Source of the DNA: CAZQGO01 sp964593065
GTDB lineage: Bacteria > Oederibacteriota > JAAXVQ01
Length of the DNA: 64,000 nt
NCBI GenBank assembly: GCA_964593065.1
Contig: CAZQGO010000002.1
Location: 113,253 to 177,252, forward strand
Direction of reading: 5' to 3'
The notes beneath the pieces were generated by a model, which was not told the DNA's origin, did not search any database, and saw only the letters and a program-made list of their open reading frames with translations. How positions within the stretch are numbered: position 1 is the stretch's first letter; the number at the start of each line of letters is the position of its first letter. The position numbers and the translations under genes are program-made. Positions 24,120 through 33,429 of the stretch are shown here, piece after piece.

Positions 24120-26049
24120 AAACGGACTGATCCTGTGCTCGTGCGGCAACAACATCTCGAATTTCGTCGACCTGGAGCGCATCGCGGCTTGGGCCAAGGA
24201 GTCCAAGCGCTTTTCTTTTGTGGCCAGGCATGAGCTGCTGTGCTCCCCGGCGGGCAAGGAGTACTTCCGGGCCCTGTTGAAAAAAAACCAGCCGGACCAG
24301 ATCGTCATCGCCGCCTGCTCCCCGAAAATGCACGAGGAAACCTTCAAACAGGCGGCCCAGGATTCCACCACGGATCCGGGCCGCATCCAAATGGCCAATA
24401 TCCGCGAGCAGAGCGCCTGGGTCACGCCGGAACGGGAGGAAGCCACGCAGAAAGCCATCGCCCTGATCCGCGCCGCCGTCGAACGCGTGCAGCTGCATGA
24501 AAAACTGCCGCCGAAATTCATGGACGCGGTCACGGACATCGTCGTGATCGGAGGCGGGCTCGCCGGCATGGAGGCGGCCTTGCTGGCGGCCGAGGCCGGG
24601 CGCCGCGTCACACTGGTGGAGAAAAACCTCAGCCTCGGCGGACGCGTGATCCAGTCGGAGGAACTCGCCCCGCCCATGGAATGCGCGGCCTGCCTGCTGG
24701 CCCCCCGCCTCGCCAAGATCCGGGAACATCCCAACATCCAAGTGATCACGAACGCCGAAGTCAAGGACGTCTGCGGTTTTTACGGAAATTTCAAGGTGGC
24801 GGTGCACCGCCGGGCCCGTTTCGTCAAGGAAGCGTGCATCGGCTGCGAGGAATGTTTCGCGGTCTGCCCGGTCTCGGTGCCCAGCGAGTTCCATCTGGGC
24901 CTGGGGCCCCGCAAGGCCATTTATACCCTCTTTCCCGGCGCCGTACCGGCCGCCGCGGCCATCGACCGGGAGCATTGCCTGCATTTCGTGGACGGGTCCT
25001 GCGAGGCCTGCGTCAAGGCCTGCCCCTTCGGCGCCGTCGATTTTGCGGAACAGGACGAGGAAATCGAAATTCCGGCCGGGGCCATCCTGCTCGCCACCGG
25101 TTCCCGGTCCTACGACCTCCGGGATTTTCCAAACTTAGGCTACGGCCGCCTGGAGAACGTCTATACCCTGCCCGAATTCGAACGCCTGGCCTGTTCCAAC
25201 GGCCCGACGCAGGGCAGGATCCAGCTCAAGAACGGCAACCCGCCCTCCAGCGTGGCGGTGATCCACTGCGCCGGCTCCCTGACCGCCCGCGGTTTGCCCT
25301 ATTGTTCGGGGACCTGCTGCCTTCTGGCCGCCAAGGTGGGGGATTTCGTGCGCAAACAAAATCCCCAAGCCCGGGTGGTGAACCTCCACGACCGCCTGGT
25401 CTTCCAGGGTTCCAAGGCGCAGGCGTTCTTCGCTTCCCAGGTCAAGTCCGGCACGCAATTTAAACGCGTCAACGATCTCTCCACCCTGGCCGTGGCCCGG
25501 GATTCCCGGGGCCTCCGGGTCACCGCCGCGGGCCTGGAACCCGTGCAGGCGGAGATGGTGATCCTGGCCTCGGGCTTCGGCGCCGGAGAGGACCAGGATC
25601 AGCTTGCCCAGTTGCTCAGCGTGGACTCGGACGCCAGCGGCTTCTTCAAGCCCGACCAGTTCTTTTTACGCTCGGTCGGGGCCAGCTTGGACGGCGTCTA
25701 TATGGTCGGCGGCTGCGCGGGGCCCTGCCTGGCCGACGCCGCCGTGAACCAGGCCCAAGCGGCGGCCGGCGAGGCCGTCAGCCGCCTGGTCCCCGGCAGG
25801 AAGATCAGCCTGGAAACCATGGTCTCGGAGATCGATTCCGAACTCTGCTCGGGATGTAAAATGTGCGTGTCCGTCTGCCCGTACAAGGCGGTCCGTTTCA
25901 ACTCCGAGAGCGGGATCTCCGAGATCAACGAAGCCATCTGCCGCGGCTGCGGCACCTGCGTGGCCAATTGCCCGTCCGGAGCGGCCCGCGCCAAACACTT
26001 CACGGACGAGCAAATCAACGCCGAACTGGAAGGGATCATCCATGAATAA
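24100..26049 (+). CDS. hdrA: HdrA-like flavin/iron-sulfur subunit of a heterodisulfide-reductase-type complex
   Basis: A 649-residue electron-bifurcating scaffold protein. The N-terminal HdrA domain has LILCSCGNNISNFVDL and ACSPKMHEETF; the FAD fold starts IVVIGGGLAGMEAALLAAEAG. Cysteine motifs follow: MECAACLLAP, CIGCEECFAVCPVSVP, SCEACVKACPFGA, and two C-terminal ferredoxin motifs, CSGCKMCVSVCPYKA and CRGCGTCVANCPSGA. In methanogens and several bacteria HdrA couples hydrogenase MvhADG to HdrBC or another acceptor. No hdrB or hdrC lies in the window. The ATG is preceded by GGAGGCAGAAGCGC. Confidence 0.93.
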   Translation: MKSNSNKNGLILCSCGNNISNFVDLERIAAWAKESKRFSFVARHELLCSPAGKEYFRALLKKNQPDQIVIAACSPKMHEETFKQAAQDSTTDPGRIQMANIREQSAWVTPEREEATQKAIALIRAAVERVQLHEKLPPKFMDAVTDIVVIGGGLAGMEAALLAAEAGRRVTLVEKNLSLGGRVIQSEELAPPMECAACLLAPRLAKIREHPNIQVITNAEVKDVCGFYGNFKVAVHRRARFVKEACIGCEECFAVCPVSVPSEFHLGLGPRKAIYTLFPGAVPAAAAIDREHCLHFVDGSCEACVKACPFGAVDFAEQDEEIEIPAGAILLATGSRSYDLRDFPNLGYGRLENVYTLPEFERLACSNGPTQGRIQLKNGNPPSSVAVIHCAGSLTARGLPYCSGTCCLLAAKVGDFVRKQNPQARVVNLHDRLVFQGSKAQAFFASQVKSGTQFKRVNDLSTLAVARDSRGLRVTAAGLEPVQAEMVILASGFGAGEDQDQLAQLLSVDSDASGFFKPDQFFLRSVGASLDGVYMVGGCAGPCLADAAVNQAQAAAGEAVSRLVPGRKISLETMVSEIDSELCSGCKMCVSVCPYKAVRFNSESGISEINEAICRGCGTCVANCPSGAARAKHFTDEQINAELEGIIHE

Positions 26050-26476
26050 TTTCAATCCCCAAATCGTGGCCTTCGTCTGCAATTGGTGCGCCTACGGCGG
26101 CGCCGACCAGGCCGGCGGCCAGAAGCTGGAGTACCCCGCCAACGTCAAATTGATCCGCGTCATGTGCAGCGGGCGCGTGGACCCGCAGTTCGTCCTGCAG
26201 GCTTTCCGCCGGGGCGCGGACGGGGTCCTGGTCCTGGGCTGCCACCCGGGGGACTGCCACTACCGCTCCGGAAACATGAAAGCCTGGCGGCGCTACCAGT
26301 TGTTCGCCAAGCTGCTCGCCCAATTGGGCGTCGACCCCGCCCGCTTCAAGCTGGATTGGGTCGCCGCCAGCGAGGGCAAAAAGTTCCAGGAGCTTGCGAA
26401 ACACATGACCGAAACCGTCAAGCGGCTCGGCCCCCTGCGCCTGCGGGGCTTTGTCGCGGAGGGAGCGCAGCGATGA
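26042..26476 (+). CDS. mvhD: MvhD-like iron-sulfur subunit linking hydrogenase to HdrA
   Basis: A 144-residue protein with the MvhD/FrhD pattern: FVCNWCAYGGADQAGG, VMCSGRVDP and VLVLGCHPGDCHYRSGN, providing cysteines for a [2Fe-2S] cluster. It passes electrons between the MvhA-MvhG hydrogenase and HdrA. It overlaps the hdrA end by 8 bases and the mvhG start by an ATGA, so the subunits are translationally coupled. Confidence 0.93.
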   Translation: MNNFNPQIVAFVCNWCAYGGADQAGGQKLEYPANVKLIRVMCSGRVDPQFVLQAFRRGADGVLVLGCHPGDCHYRSGNMKAWRRYQLFAKLLAQLGVDPARFKLDWVAASEGKKFQELAKHMTETVKRLGPLRLRGFVAEGAQR

Positions 26477-27537
26477 TGAAAAAGAAAAAGGCGAAACGCC
26501 CCGCGAGCCGGCCGGCGAAAAAAACGGCCCGTGCCCGGCGCCCGCGGGCCGGAACCAAAGCCGCACCGGCGTCCAAGCCGAAAGTGGCTTTCTACTGGTG
26601 TTCCTCGTGCGGAGGTTGCGAGGAAACCGTGGTGGACCTGGATGAAAAAGTCCTGGACGTCGTGGCCGCGGTCGACATCGTCTTCTGGCCCTGCGCGCTC
26701 GACTTTAAAACCTCGGACGTGGAGGCCTTGCCGGACGGCGGCATCGCGGTCGCTTTCATCAACGGGGCCATCCGCACCTCCGAACAGGAAGCCATGGCCA
26801 AGCTGCTCCGCCGGAAATCCGGCCTGGTCGTGGCCTTCGGGATGTGCGCTTTCATGGGCGGCATCCCGGCGCTGGCCAATCTGAAAAACCGCGAGGCCAT
26901 CCTCCGCCGCGCCTACGTCGAATCCGAGAGCACGGACAACCCCGGGGGACAACTTCCGCAGGAAGAAACCGAGGTCGGAGACTGCCGCCTCCGCATCCCC
27001 AAGTTCTATGAAACGGTTTTCAAGCTCGACGATATCATCCCGGTGGATTACTACCTGCCGGGTTGCCCGCCCACCCCGGACCTGCTGCTGCAGGCCGTGC
27101 AGGCCGTACTCACGGGCAAGCTTCCCCCCCGGGGTTCGGTGCTGGCCCCGAATCGCTCCTTGTGCCATTCCTGCGACCGCAATGCCTCCAAACCGGACCG
27201 CCTGACCCTGCCCGAACTGAAGCGCGTGCACCAGGTGCAGGCGGACGACCAAACCTGCTTCCTGGCCCAGGGCATCCTCTGCATGGGCCCCGCCACGCGC
27301 GACGGCTGCGGACAACTCTGCATCCAGGGCAACATGCCGTGCACCGGTTGTTTCGCTCCCTTGGCCAACGCCGACCCGGGAGCGAAAATGATCGGCGCGC
27401 TGGGAGGAATCTTCGAGGCCGAGGATGAGGCGTCCGTCACCCGCCTGGCCGCCACCCTACCCGACCCCGCCGGGTCCTTTTACCGCTACAGCCTGGCGGC
27501 TTCCCTGCTGGGTCGAAAACGCGAGGAGAAAGCCTAA
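26473..27537 (+). CDS. mvhG: [NiFe]-hydrogenase small subunit, MvhG type
   Basis: A 354-residue iron-sulfur subunit of a group 3c-type cytoplasmic hydrogenase. Cluster ligands appear in FYWCSSCGGCEE, AFGMCAFMGGIP, YLPGCPPTPD, LCHSCDRNAS, and CGQLCIQGNMPCTGC. The first 38 residues are an odd Lys/Arg/Ala-rich extension (MMKKKKAKRPASRPAKKTAR) with no hydrophobic core, so it is not a Tat signal. GGAGGGAGCGCAGCG precedes the ATG. A longer frame upstream is only a shadow over mvhD. Confidence 0.92.
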   Translation: MMKKKKAKRPASRPAKKTARARRPRAGTKAAPASKPKVAFYWCSSCGGCEETVVDLDEKVLDVVAAVDIVFWPCALDFKTSDVEALPDGGIAVAFINGAIRTSEQEAMAKLLRRKSGLVVAFGMCAFMGGIPALANLKNREAILRRAYVESESTDNPGGQLPQEETEVGDCRLRIPKFYETVFKLDDIIPVDYYLPGCPPTPDLLLQAVQAVLTGKLPPRGSVLAPNRSLCHSCDRNASKPDRLTLPELKRVHQVQADDQTCFLAQGILCMGPATRDGCGQLCIQGNMPCTGCFAPLANADPGAKMIGALGGIFEAEDEASVTRLAATLPDPAGSFYRYSLAASLLGRKREEKA

Positions 27538-29057
27538 TGCCCAGAAAAATTTCCATTGACCCCGTAACCCGCCTGGAAGGGCACGGAAAAATCGAGATAT
27601 TCCTGGACGACCAGGGTGAAGTGGAGGGGGCGTTTTTCCAGATTCCCGAGTTGCGGGGATTCGAGAAATTCGTGGAAGGCCGCCCGGCCGAGGACATGCC
27701 TCAAATCACCTCGCGCATCTGCGGCGTGTGCCCCACGGCTCACCACATGGCTTCCACCAAGGCCTTGGACGCGCTCTTCGGCGTGGAACCGCCGCCGGCG
27801 GCCCGCTTGATCCGCGAGGTTTTCTACCAGCTCTTCATGTTCGAGGACCATCTGCTTCATTTCTTCTTCCTGGGCGGCCCGGATTTCATCGTCGGTCCGA
27901 CTGCGCCCAAGGCCGCCCGCAACATCCTGGGGGTCATCGACAAAGTCGGCCTGGAGACCGGGAAAAAAGTCATCGCCATTCGGCAACGCTGCCGCGCGCT
28001 CATGACCGAACTGGGCGGCAAGGCCATCCATCCGGTTCTCGGCCTGCCCGGCGGGGTGGCCAAACCCATGACGCCTGAAATACGCGCCCGGCTGGCGGAT
28101 TTTGCCCGGGATGCGGTGGGGTTCGCCCGCTTTTCCCTGCAGGCCTTCGACCAGCTGGTCCTGGGCAACAAGGCCTACGTGGACCTGGTGCTCTCGGAAG
28201 CCTACACCCACCGCACGTATTACATGGGCATGGTGGATGCGGATGGCCGCGTGAATTTTTACGACGGCGACGTGCGCGTCGTGGACCCGGCCGGCCGGGA
28301 GGTTTTGCGTTTTCCAGCGCGCGACTACCTGGACGTCATCTCCGAGCACGTGGAACCGTGGTCGTACATCAAGTTTCCTTTCTTGAAAAAAATCGGCTGG
28401 CAGGGTTTCACGGACGGACCGGAGAGCGGGATATTCCGGGTGGCACCACTCGCCCGGCTGAACGCGGCCTCGGGCATGGCCACGCCCCTGGCCCAGGCGG
28501 AGTACGAGCGGATGATGCAGACCTTGGGAGGCAAACCGGTGCACCACACCCTGGCCATCCACTGGGCGCGGCTGGTGGAGGTGCTCTACGCCGCCGAACG
28601 GCTGGCGGAGCTGGCGTCGGACGACCGCCTCCTCTCGCCCCAGATCCGCAACCTGGACCTGCAGACGCCGCGCGAAGGCGTGGGCATCGTGGAAGCCCCC
28701 CGCGGCACGCTGATCCATCATTACCGCACCGACGCCGACGGCCTCATGACCTCCGCCAACCTCATCGTCGCCTCCCAGAACAACGCCGCCGCCATGTGCC
28801 TGTCCATCGAAAAAGCCGCCCGCCAAGTGATCCACCGCGGCCAGGTGGACGATGGTCTGCTGAATATGATTGAAATGGCCTTCCGTGCCTACGATCCCTG
28901 TTTCGGGTGCGCGACGCACAGCCTGCCCGGCAAGATGCCGCTGGAAGTGCGGTTTCGAAAAGGCGGCGACGGAGCGGTGTACGCGAAGTTGATCCGCGAC
29001 GACGAGGCCCGGGAACGCAAGCTTTTTCCGGGCGACCCGGACTTCGACCGCACCTAA
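27537..29057 (+). CDS. mvhA: [NiFe]-hydrogenase large subunit, MvhA type
   Basis: A 506-residue catalytic subunit. The N-terminal VTRLEGHGKI holds the proton-path glutamate; L1 is RICGVCPTAHH and L2 is DPCFGCATH, so all four nickel ligands are present. After the L2 histidine a 45-residue tail remains, to be removed by a maturation protease such as the one encoded upstream. The order hdrA-mvhD-mvhG-mvhA and L1/L2 form fit a group 3c hydrogenase that bifurcates electrons with Hdr. The gene starts in a TAATG overlap with mvhG. Confidence 0.94.
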   Translation: MPRKISIDPVTRLEGHGKIEIFLDDQGEVEGAFFQIPELRGFEKFVEGRPAEDMPQITSRICGVCPTAHHMASTKALDALFGVEPPPAARLIREVFYQLFMFEDHLLHFFFLGGPDFIVGPTAPKAARNILGVIDKVGLETGKKVIAIRQRCRALMTELGGKAIHPVLGLPGGVAKPMTPEIRARLADFARDAVGFARFSLQAFDQLVLGNKAYVDLVLSEAYTHRTYYMGMVDADGRVNFYDGDVRVVDPAGREVLRFPARDYLDVISEHVEPWSYIKFPFLKKIGWQGFTDGPESGIFRVAPLARLNAASGMATPLAQAEYERMMQTLGGKPVHHTLAIHWARLVEVLYAAERLAELASDDRLLSPQIRNLDLQTPREGVGIVEAPRGTLIHHYRTDADGLMTSANLIVASQNNAAAMCLSIEKAARQVIHRGQVDDGLLNMIEMAFRAYDPCFGCATHSLPGKMPLEVRFRKGGDGAVYAKLIRDDEARERKLFPGDPDFDRT

Positions 29058-29071
29058 AGGAGGGATTCCTC

Positions 29072-29290
29072 ATGGCAGAAATCCTGGATTACCGGGGCCT
29101 GCGCTGCCCGCAGCCGGTGCTGAAAGCCGCTATGAAGATTCAGACCCTGCCGGCCGGCACCACGATTGAAATTCTCGCCGATTGCCCGGATTTCCCCCAG
29201 GAAGTACGGGCATGGTGCGAAAAATCGGGACGGGTCCTGGTCAGTCTGGTGGACCAGGGCACCCACCGGGTGGCCACCATCCAGACCTGA
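29072..29290 (+). CDS. TusA/SirA-family sulfur carrier protein
   Basis: A 72-residue protein with the family signature DYRGLRCPQPVLKAAMKI, in which the CPxP cysteine carries persulfide sulfur. The fold continues with PAGTTIEILADCPDFPQEV. AAAGGAGGGATTCCTC gives a strong ribosome-binding site; a longer in-frame reading inside mvhA is spurious. As the last gene of the hydrogenase operon, it suggests a link between hydrogen oxidation and sulfur transfer, but TusA-like proteins also serve tRNA thiolation. Confidence 0.87.
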   Translation: MAEILDYRGLRCPQPVLKAAMKIQTLPAGTTIEILADCPDFPQEVRAWCEKSGRVLVSLVDQGTHRVATIQT

Positions 29291-29363
29291 AGCCTTTCCC
29301 GTCTCGGGCCCGGCCGGGTCTTGACAGACCAGCACGCGTTCCTTGGCAAGGGAGGTCTTCGCC

Positions 29364-31689
29364 ATGCAGATCGTGCGCTCGGGCATTTGCGTGAGCGTCC
29401 TGGCCGCGTGCCTGGCCCTGTCGGCGCAGGCCTGGCCTCCAGGCTGGACCGACGACCGCCGTTTGACCACGAACGTCGGCGGCTCCTTGTTCCCCACCCT
29501 CACCAAGGACGGCGGCCAGGGCGTCTTTGTCGCATGGCTCGACGACCGTACCGGCAGCCAGGACGTCTATTTCCTCCGAAGCCTGGACAATGGCCTGAAC
29601 TGGTCCCCCGCGGCAAACCTCACCTCCAATACCGCGATGGAATATTATCCTGATCTGGCCTGGTACGCGGGCCGGCTCGTCCTCACTTGGCTGGACGACC
29701 GCAAAGGACCGGGCATCCTCGACGTCTTTGCCATGCAGAGTATGGATAATGGGCTGACCTGGACCGACCTCAACGGCATCGGGAACCAATCCACGGACGT
29801 CTCCGGCCGCGGCACTCCGGGTCTGACGTTCTCGCCTCCGCGGGCGGCCGTGGACGGCAACGGCGTCCATATCGTTTGGGCGGATAATTCCCCCGGCTCT
29901 TCCCAGGTCTTCTACCGCAACCTCCCGGCCGGGGCCGGGGTCCAGATCAGCCTCTCGCCCAACGGCGCCTCCCTGCCGGCCATCGCCGCGAACCACAACG
30001 AGATACCGGGTTTTCCGCTGGCCATCGTGTGGGGCGATTACGCGCTGGGACCGGCCCAGGTCTTCTTCACCTACAGCATGGACGGCGGGGCGAACTGGAT
30101 GGACTCGGCCGGCAACACAGGCTTAGCGGACAACATCAGCTTCAACGGCGGTCTGTCCAACGCCCAGCAGCCCGACGTACTGATCAGCCATTCCGGCATC
30201 GAAGTAGCCTTCTTGGACGACCGCCAGGGCACACCCCAGGTTTATTGGGAGATCGGCCGCTTCGGATCCGTCCTGACCTGGGACGACGGCATGTACAATC
30301 CCCCGCCCAACACGATCACGGCCGCGGCCGTGCTGCCGGGCGCGGTCGGGCTGGGCCATGCGGAAGGGGACGTCCGCCACAACGTCGTCTGGCACGACCA
30401 GCGGACCGGCAACAGCGAGATCTTCCTGGCCTTCGGGTCCGGCAATGGCCCGATCGTTCCCTGGAACCAGATGCCTTTGACCCAGGACCCCGCCAATTCC
30501 ATCCAACCGGCCATGATCGGGGACCGGAATCCCGGGATGCTCAGGCATGTGGTCTGGGCGGACAACCGTGCCGCCAATTTCGAGATCTACTACAAGCGGA
30601 CCGATCCCTCTCCTCCGGGAGCGGTCACCGATCTGACCGCGGCTCCGGGGCTGCTGCCCGGCGAGGCGGACCTGGCCTGGACCGCGCCCGGCGACGACGC
30701 CAGCAACACGGTGAGCGCTTACCTCATCTCATTCGACAGCGCGCCCATCAACACCTGGTCCCAGTTCCAGAACGCGACCCCCGTGGCCCAAAGCCTGGTT
30801 CCCAAGCCCCTGGGTTCGGCCGAAAGCCTGACCGTGTCGGGCCTGGTCCCCACCACCTGGTACTATTTCGCCATCCTGGTCTTTGACGCGGCCGGCAACA
30901 CCTCCAACGTTTCCAACAGTCCGGGCACCTGGTCCTATCCGCCCCCCAGCCGCACGGCCACTCTGGCTTGGACGCTCACCGTCTCGCCCACTCCGTCCCC
31001 GACTCCCTCGCCGACCCCCGTCTGGTCGCGGACGCCTTCGCCCACGCAGTCGCCGACGCCTTCACCCACCCCCTTCTGGTCCAGCACGCCCTCGCCCACG
31101 CAGTCGCCGACGCCTTCACCCACCCCCTTCTGGTCCAGCACGCCCTNNNNNNNNNNNNNNNNNNNNNNNNNNNNNNNNNNNNNNNNNNNNNNNNNNNNNN
31201 NNNNNNNNNNNNNNNNNNNNNNNNNNNNNNNNNNNNNNNNNNNNNNCGCCCACGCGGCAACCGTCCCAAATCCTCACGCCGGTGCTGTCCTCCACGCCCA
31301 CGGCCCAGGCCTCCCCGCAGGGCACTGCCACGCCCAGACCTTCACCGACCCGGACCCCGGCGCTGTCTTCAACGCCCACGCCTTCGCCCGTCCCCGTGCT
31401 GGAACCAGCGGTGGGAGACATCCTGGTCTATCCCAATCCTTCCCGGGGGATGGTCTATTTCTCTTATCACCTGCAACGTCCGGGAACGGCCTTTTTCGAG
31501 ATTTTCAATCCGGCGGGTGAGAGGGTGGCAAGCATCCGGGAGATGAAAAACGGGAACGGCGTTGTCGCCACGACGCGGTGGGACGCAAACGGCTTCGCCA
31601 CCGGTGTATATCTGGTCAGGCTCCGCCTGCAGTACACGGACGGGGGCAGCCGGAGGTATTCACCCGCCAAGGTCGTTATTTACTATTAA
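29364..31689 (+). CDS. Secreted beta-propeller/fibronectin III protein with Pro-Ser-Thr linker and sorting domain, interrupted by an assembly gap
   Basis: The signal peptide (MQIVRSGICVSVLAACLALSAQA) is followed by repeated propeller-like blades with WLDDR, WADN and WHDQRTGNSEIF motifs (sialidase/BNR-like), then a fibronectin type III domain (AVTDLTAAPGLLPGEADLAW) and a Thr-Pro-Ser linker. A 100-N gap at 31147-31246 lies in the linker. After the gap the correct frame shifts by one and encodes TPTPSPVPVLEP, then a sorting domain starting ILVYPNPSRGMVYF. The real gap length should thus be a multiple of three. GGGAGG lies eight bases before the ATG. It resembles the 16.5-18.8 kb protein in plan. 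Confidence 0.75.
31032..31146 (+). repeat. 54-base tandem coding repeat running into the gap
   Basis: Copies begin at 31032, 31086 and 31140 and encode TPSPTQSPTPSPTPFWSS. The third copy is cut by the N run, so the gap probably reflects a repeat too long or too uniform to assemble. Confidence 0.9.
31147..31246. other. Assembly gap of 100 N
   Basis: Exactly 100 unknown bases, a customary placeholder length. The reading frame on its two sides differs by one, so the number is not the true length. Confidence 0.99.
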
Positions 31690-31698
31690 ACGCGCAGA

Positions 31699-32409
31699 CT
31701 ATTCCGCGGCCGCCTGCTGGACGCGGATCAGCTCCTGGATGCCCTGGGCGGCCACATCCAGCATTCGGTCCAGCTGCTCGCGGGAAAAGGCGTTTTTTTC
31801 AGCGGTTCCCTGGATTTCAATCAAACGCCCGTCGCCGGTCATGACGACGTTCATGTCCACCTCGGCCTGGCTGTCCTCCGCGTAGGCCAAATCCAGAAGC
31901 AATTCCCCGCCGACGATGCCCACCGAAACGGCCGCAACGTAATCCCGCAAGGGCGAGCTTTCCAGGACGTGCCGCCCCTGCAGGAAACGGCAGGCATCCA
32001 TCAGCGCGACATAGGCACCCGTGATCGCGGCGGTCCGCGTTCCCCCGTCCGCCTGGATGACGTCGCAGTCCAGGAGCACGGTCCGCTCCCCGAGTTTCCC
32101 CAGATCCGTGACCGCGCGCAGGGCGCGTCCGATCAAGCGCTGAATTTCCTGGGTGCGCCCGGTCTTGCTGCGCCCGGCCTCACGTGGAATGCGCGTGGGC
32201 GAGGATCGGGGCAGCATGCCGTACTCGGCCGTCACCCAGCCTTGGCCCGACCCCTTGAGGAAGGGCGGTACGTCGGGCTGCACGGTAGCCGTGCACAACA
32301 CGCGGGTGTCCCCCGCTTCGATGAAGACCGCGCCCTCCACCCCTTTCAGATAGTTGCGGGTCAAGCGGAGTGGCCGCAGCGCCTCGGCCGACCTGCCGTC
32401 ATTTCTCAT
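31699..32409 (-). CDS. rph: Ribonuclease PH
   Basis: A 236-residue phosphorolytic 3'-5' exonuclease that trims tRNA 3' ends. VEGAVFIEAGDTRVLCTATV, GWVTAEYGMLPRSSPTR, GRTQEIQRLIGRALRAV and LLDCDVIQADGGTRTAAITGA are the family signatures. Length is normal. It ends nine bases from the convergent propeller gene and overlaps the dehydratase-like gene by an ATGA at its start. GGAGCAAAAAAC precedes the ATG. It is last in the leftward operon-like run. Confidence 0.96.
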   Translation of the reverse strand: MRNDGRSAEALRPLRLTRNYLKGVEGAVFIEAGDTRVLCTATVQPDVPPFLKGSGQGWVTAEYGMLPRSSPTRIPREAGRSKTGRTQEIQRLIGRALRAVTDLGKLGERTVLLDCDVIQADGGTRTAAITGAYVALMDACRFLQGRHVLESSPLRDYVAAVSVGIVGGELLLDLAYAEDSQAEVDMNVVMTGDGRLIEIQGTAEKNAFSREQLDRMLDVAAQGIQELIRVQQAAAE

Positions 32410-33422
32410 GTTTTTTGCTCCTTGTGGCGGCCGTTGCGCCGCCGGGCGGTTAAAAGATCCAAAAAGGCCTCAATGCGCGTCCGGCTCCGTGCATCCAGAG
32501 GTCCCGGGCGGTCGCCTTCCAAAGTCAGGATCGGCAGGTCCAGATGCTGGCGGAAAACCATGTCTTCAATCTGGTGGTGGCAGAAGGATTGCACGTAGTG
32601 GACGTACCCGTCCAGGCGCCGCGTTCGGGCCTGTTCCCGGATATCCTCCAGCCGGCCGGTGACGCTGTAGGGATACGTGTACACCAAATATTGTTCCAAC
32701 AAATCCGTTGAGTACTCCGGCATGGCGAACTGGCGTGCGACTTCGTTGAAAACCACCCGGGCGCCGTGTTGCTCGAAAAAATCAAAAAGGTCCGCGAATA
32801 CCCCCGGGACTCCCAGCAGCCCCAGGCGCAGCCCGGCTTCCGGCAGCGCCTCACGCCGGATGGCCAGAAGGGATTTCAGCTCTTCCCCGTACCCCGAAGG
32901 CGAGCCCTTAAAATCCGTGCAGTTGACCAGCGCGGAGAAATTCTCCTCGCCGCTGAACCGGCCTTCCTCCCAGGTCAAGCGGTCGATTTCATGCGCCAGA
33001 GCGCGCACTTCATCCAAATGCTCCTTGGCCCGTTTCACTTGATCCCATTGCACGCCGAAATACTGCATGATTTTCTCGATCTGCATTCTCAGCACATAAC
33101 GGTCCTTGTCAAAGGGATAGGCAAAAGGGAGAAAAGTTACGCCGTCCGGTATAAGAGTTTCCAGCATGGTTTGGCAGTGGGCGCAGTCCCCTTCCACCAC
33201 CCCAATGACGGTTTGAATGCCGCTGTTTATTATGGTGGAATAGAGTCCCTTGACCCAGGCGCAGGTATTGTGGGGCAGTCCCGCTTGCTCGGCCTTTTCA
33301 ACCAGTCCCTGGGGCCTTGTGGCCGCAATAAAACGGTTATTCAGGTCAATCGGCACGGCTTTGCCGGCATAGACGACTTCAACCGGCACTGTCGAGGTGA
33401 TGCCCACGAAGCGTTTGTTCAT
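32406..33422 (-). CDS. 2-hydroxyacyl-CoA dehydratase D-component-like (HgdB/BcrB-related) protein
   Basis: A 338-residue protein with the family plan and cysteines available for an iron-sulfur cluster: HNTCAWVKGLY, VEGDCAHCQTM and VQSFCHHQIEDM. HgdB-like subunits dehydrate 2-hydroxyacyl-CoA or reduce benzoyl-CoA with a partner subunit and an ATP-dependent activator; neither is in the window. A lone copy between queE and rph may have another redox role. The MNKRF start is chosen because earlier in-frame codons lie inside queE; the ribosome-binding site is weak. Confidence 0.78.
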   Translation of the reverse strand: MNKRFVGITSTVPVEVVYAGKAVPIDLNNRFIAATRPQGLVEKAEQAGLPHNTCAWVKGLYSTIINSGIQTVIGVVEGDCAHCQTMLETLIPDGVTFLPFAYPFDKDRYVLRMQIEKIMQYFGVQWDQVKRAKEHLDEVRALAHEIDRLTWEEGRFSGEENFSALVNCTDFKGSPSGYGEELKSLLAIRREALPEAGLRLGLLGVPGVFADLFDFFEQHGARVVFNEVARQFAMPEYSTDLLEQYLVYTYPYSVTGRLEDIREQARTRRLDGYVHYVQSFCHHQIEDMVFRQHLDLPILTLEGDRPGPLDARSRTRIEAFLDLLTARRRNGRHKEQKT

Positions 33423-33429
33423 CTTGTGA

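Noticed and set aside
29320..29350. TTGACA at the end of the hydrogenase operon as a promoter for the secreted propeller gene
   Set aside because: No acceptable -10 box lies 16-18 bases downstream.
29364..31520. Secreted propeller protein ending at 31520
   Set aside because: That stop arises by reading the wrong frame after the 100-N gap; the other frame encodes a proper sorting domain and ends at 31689.
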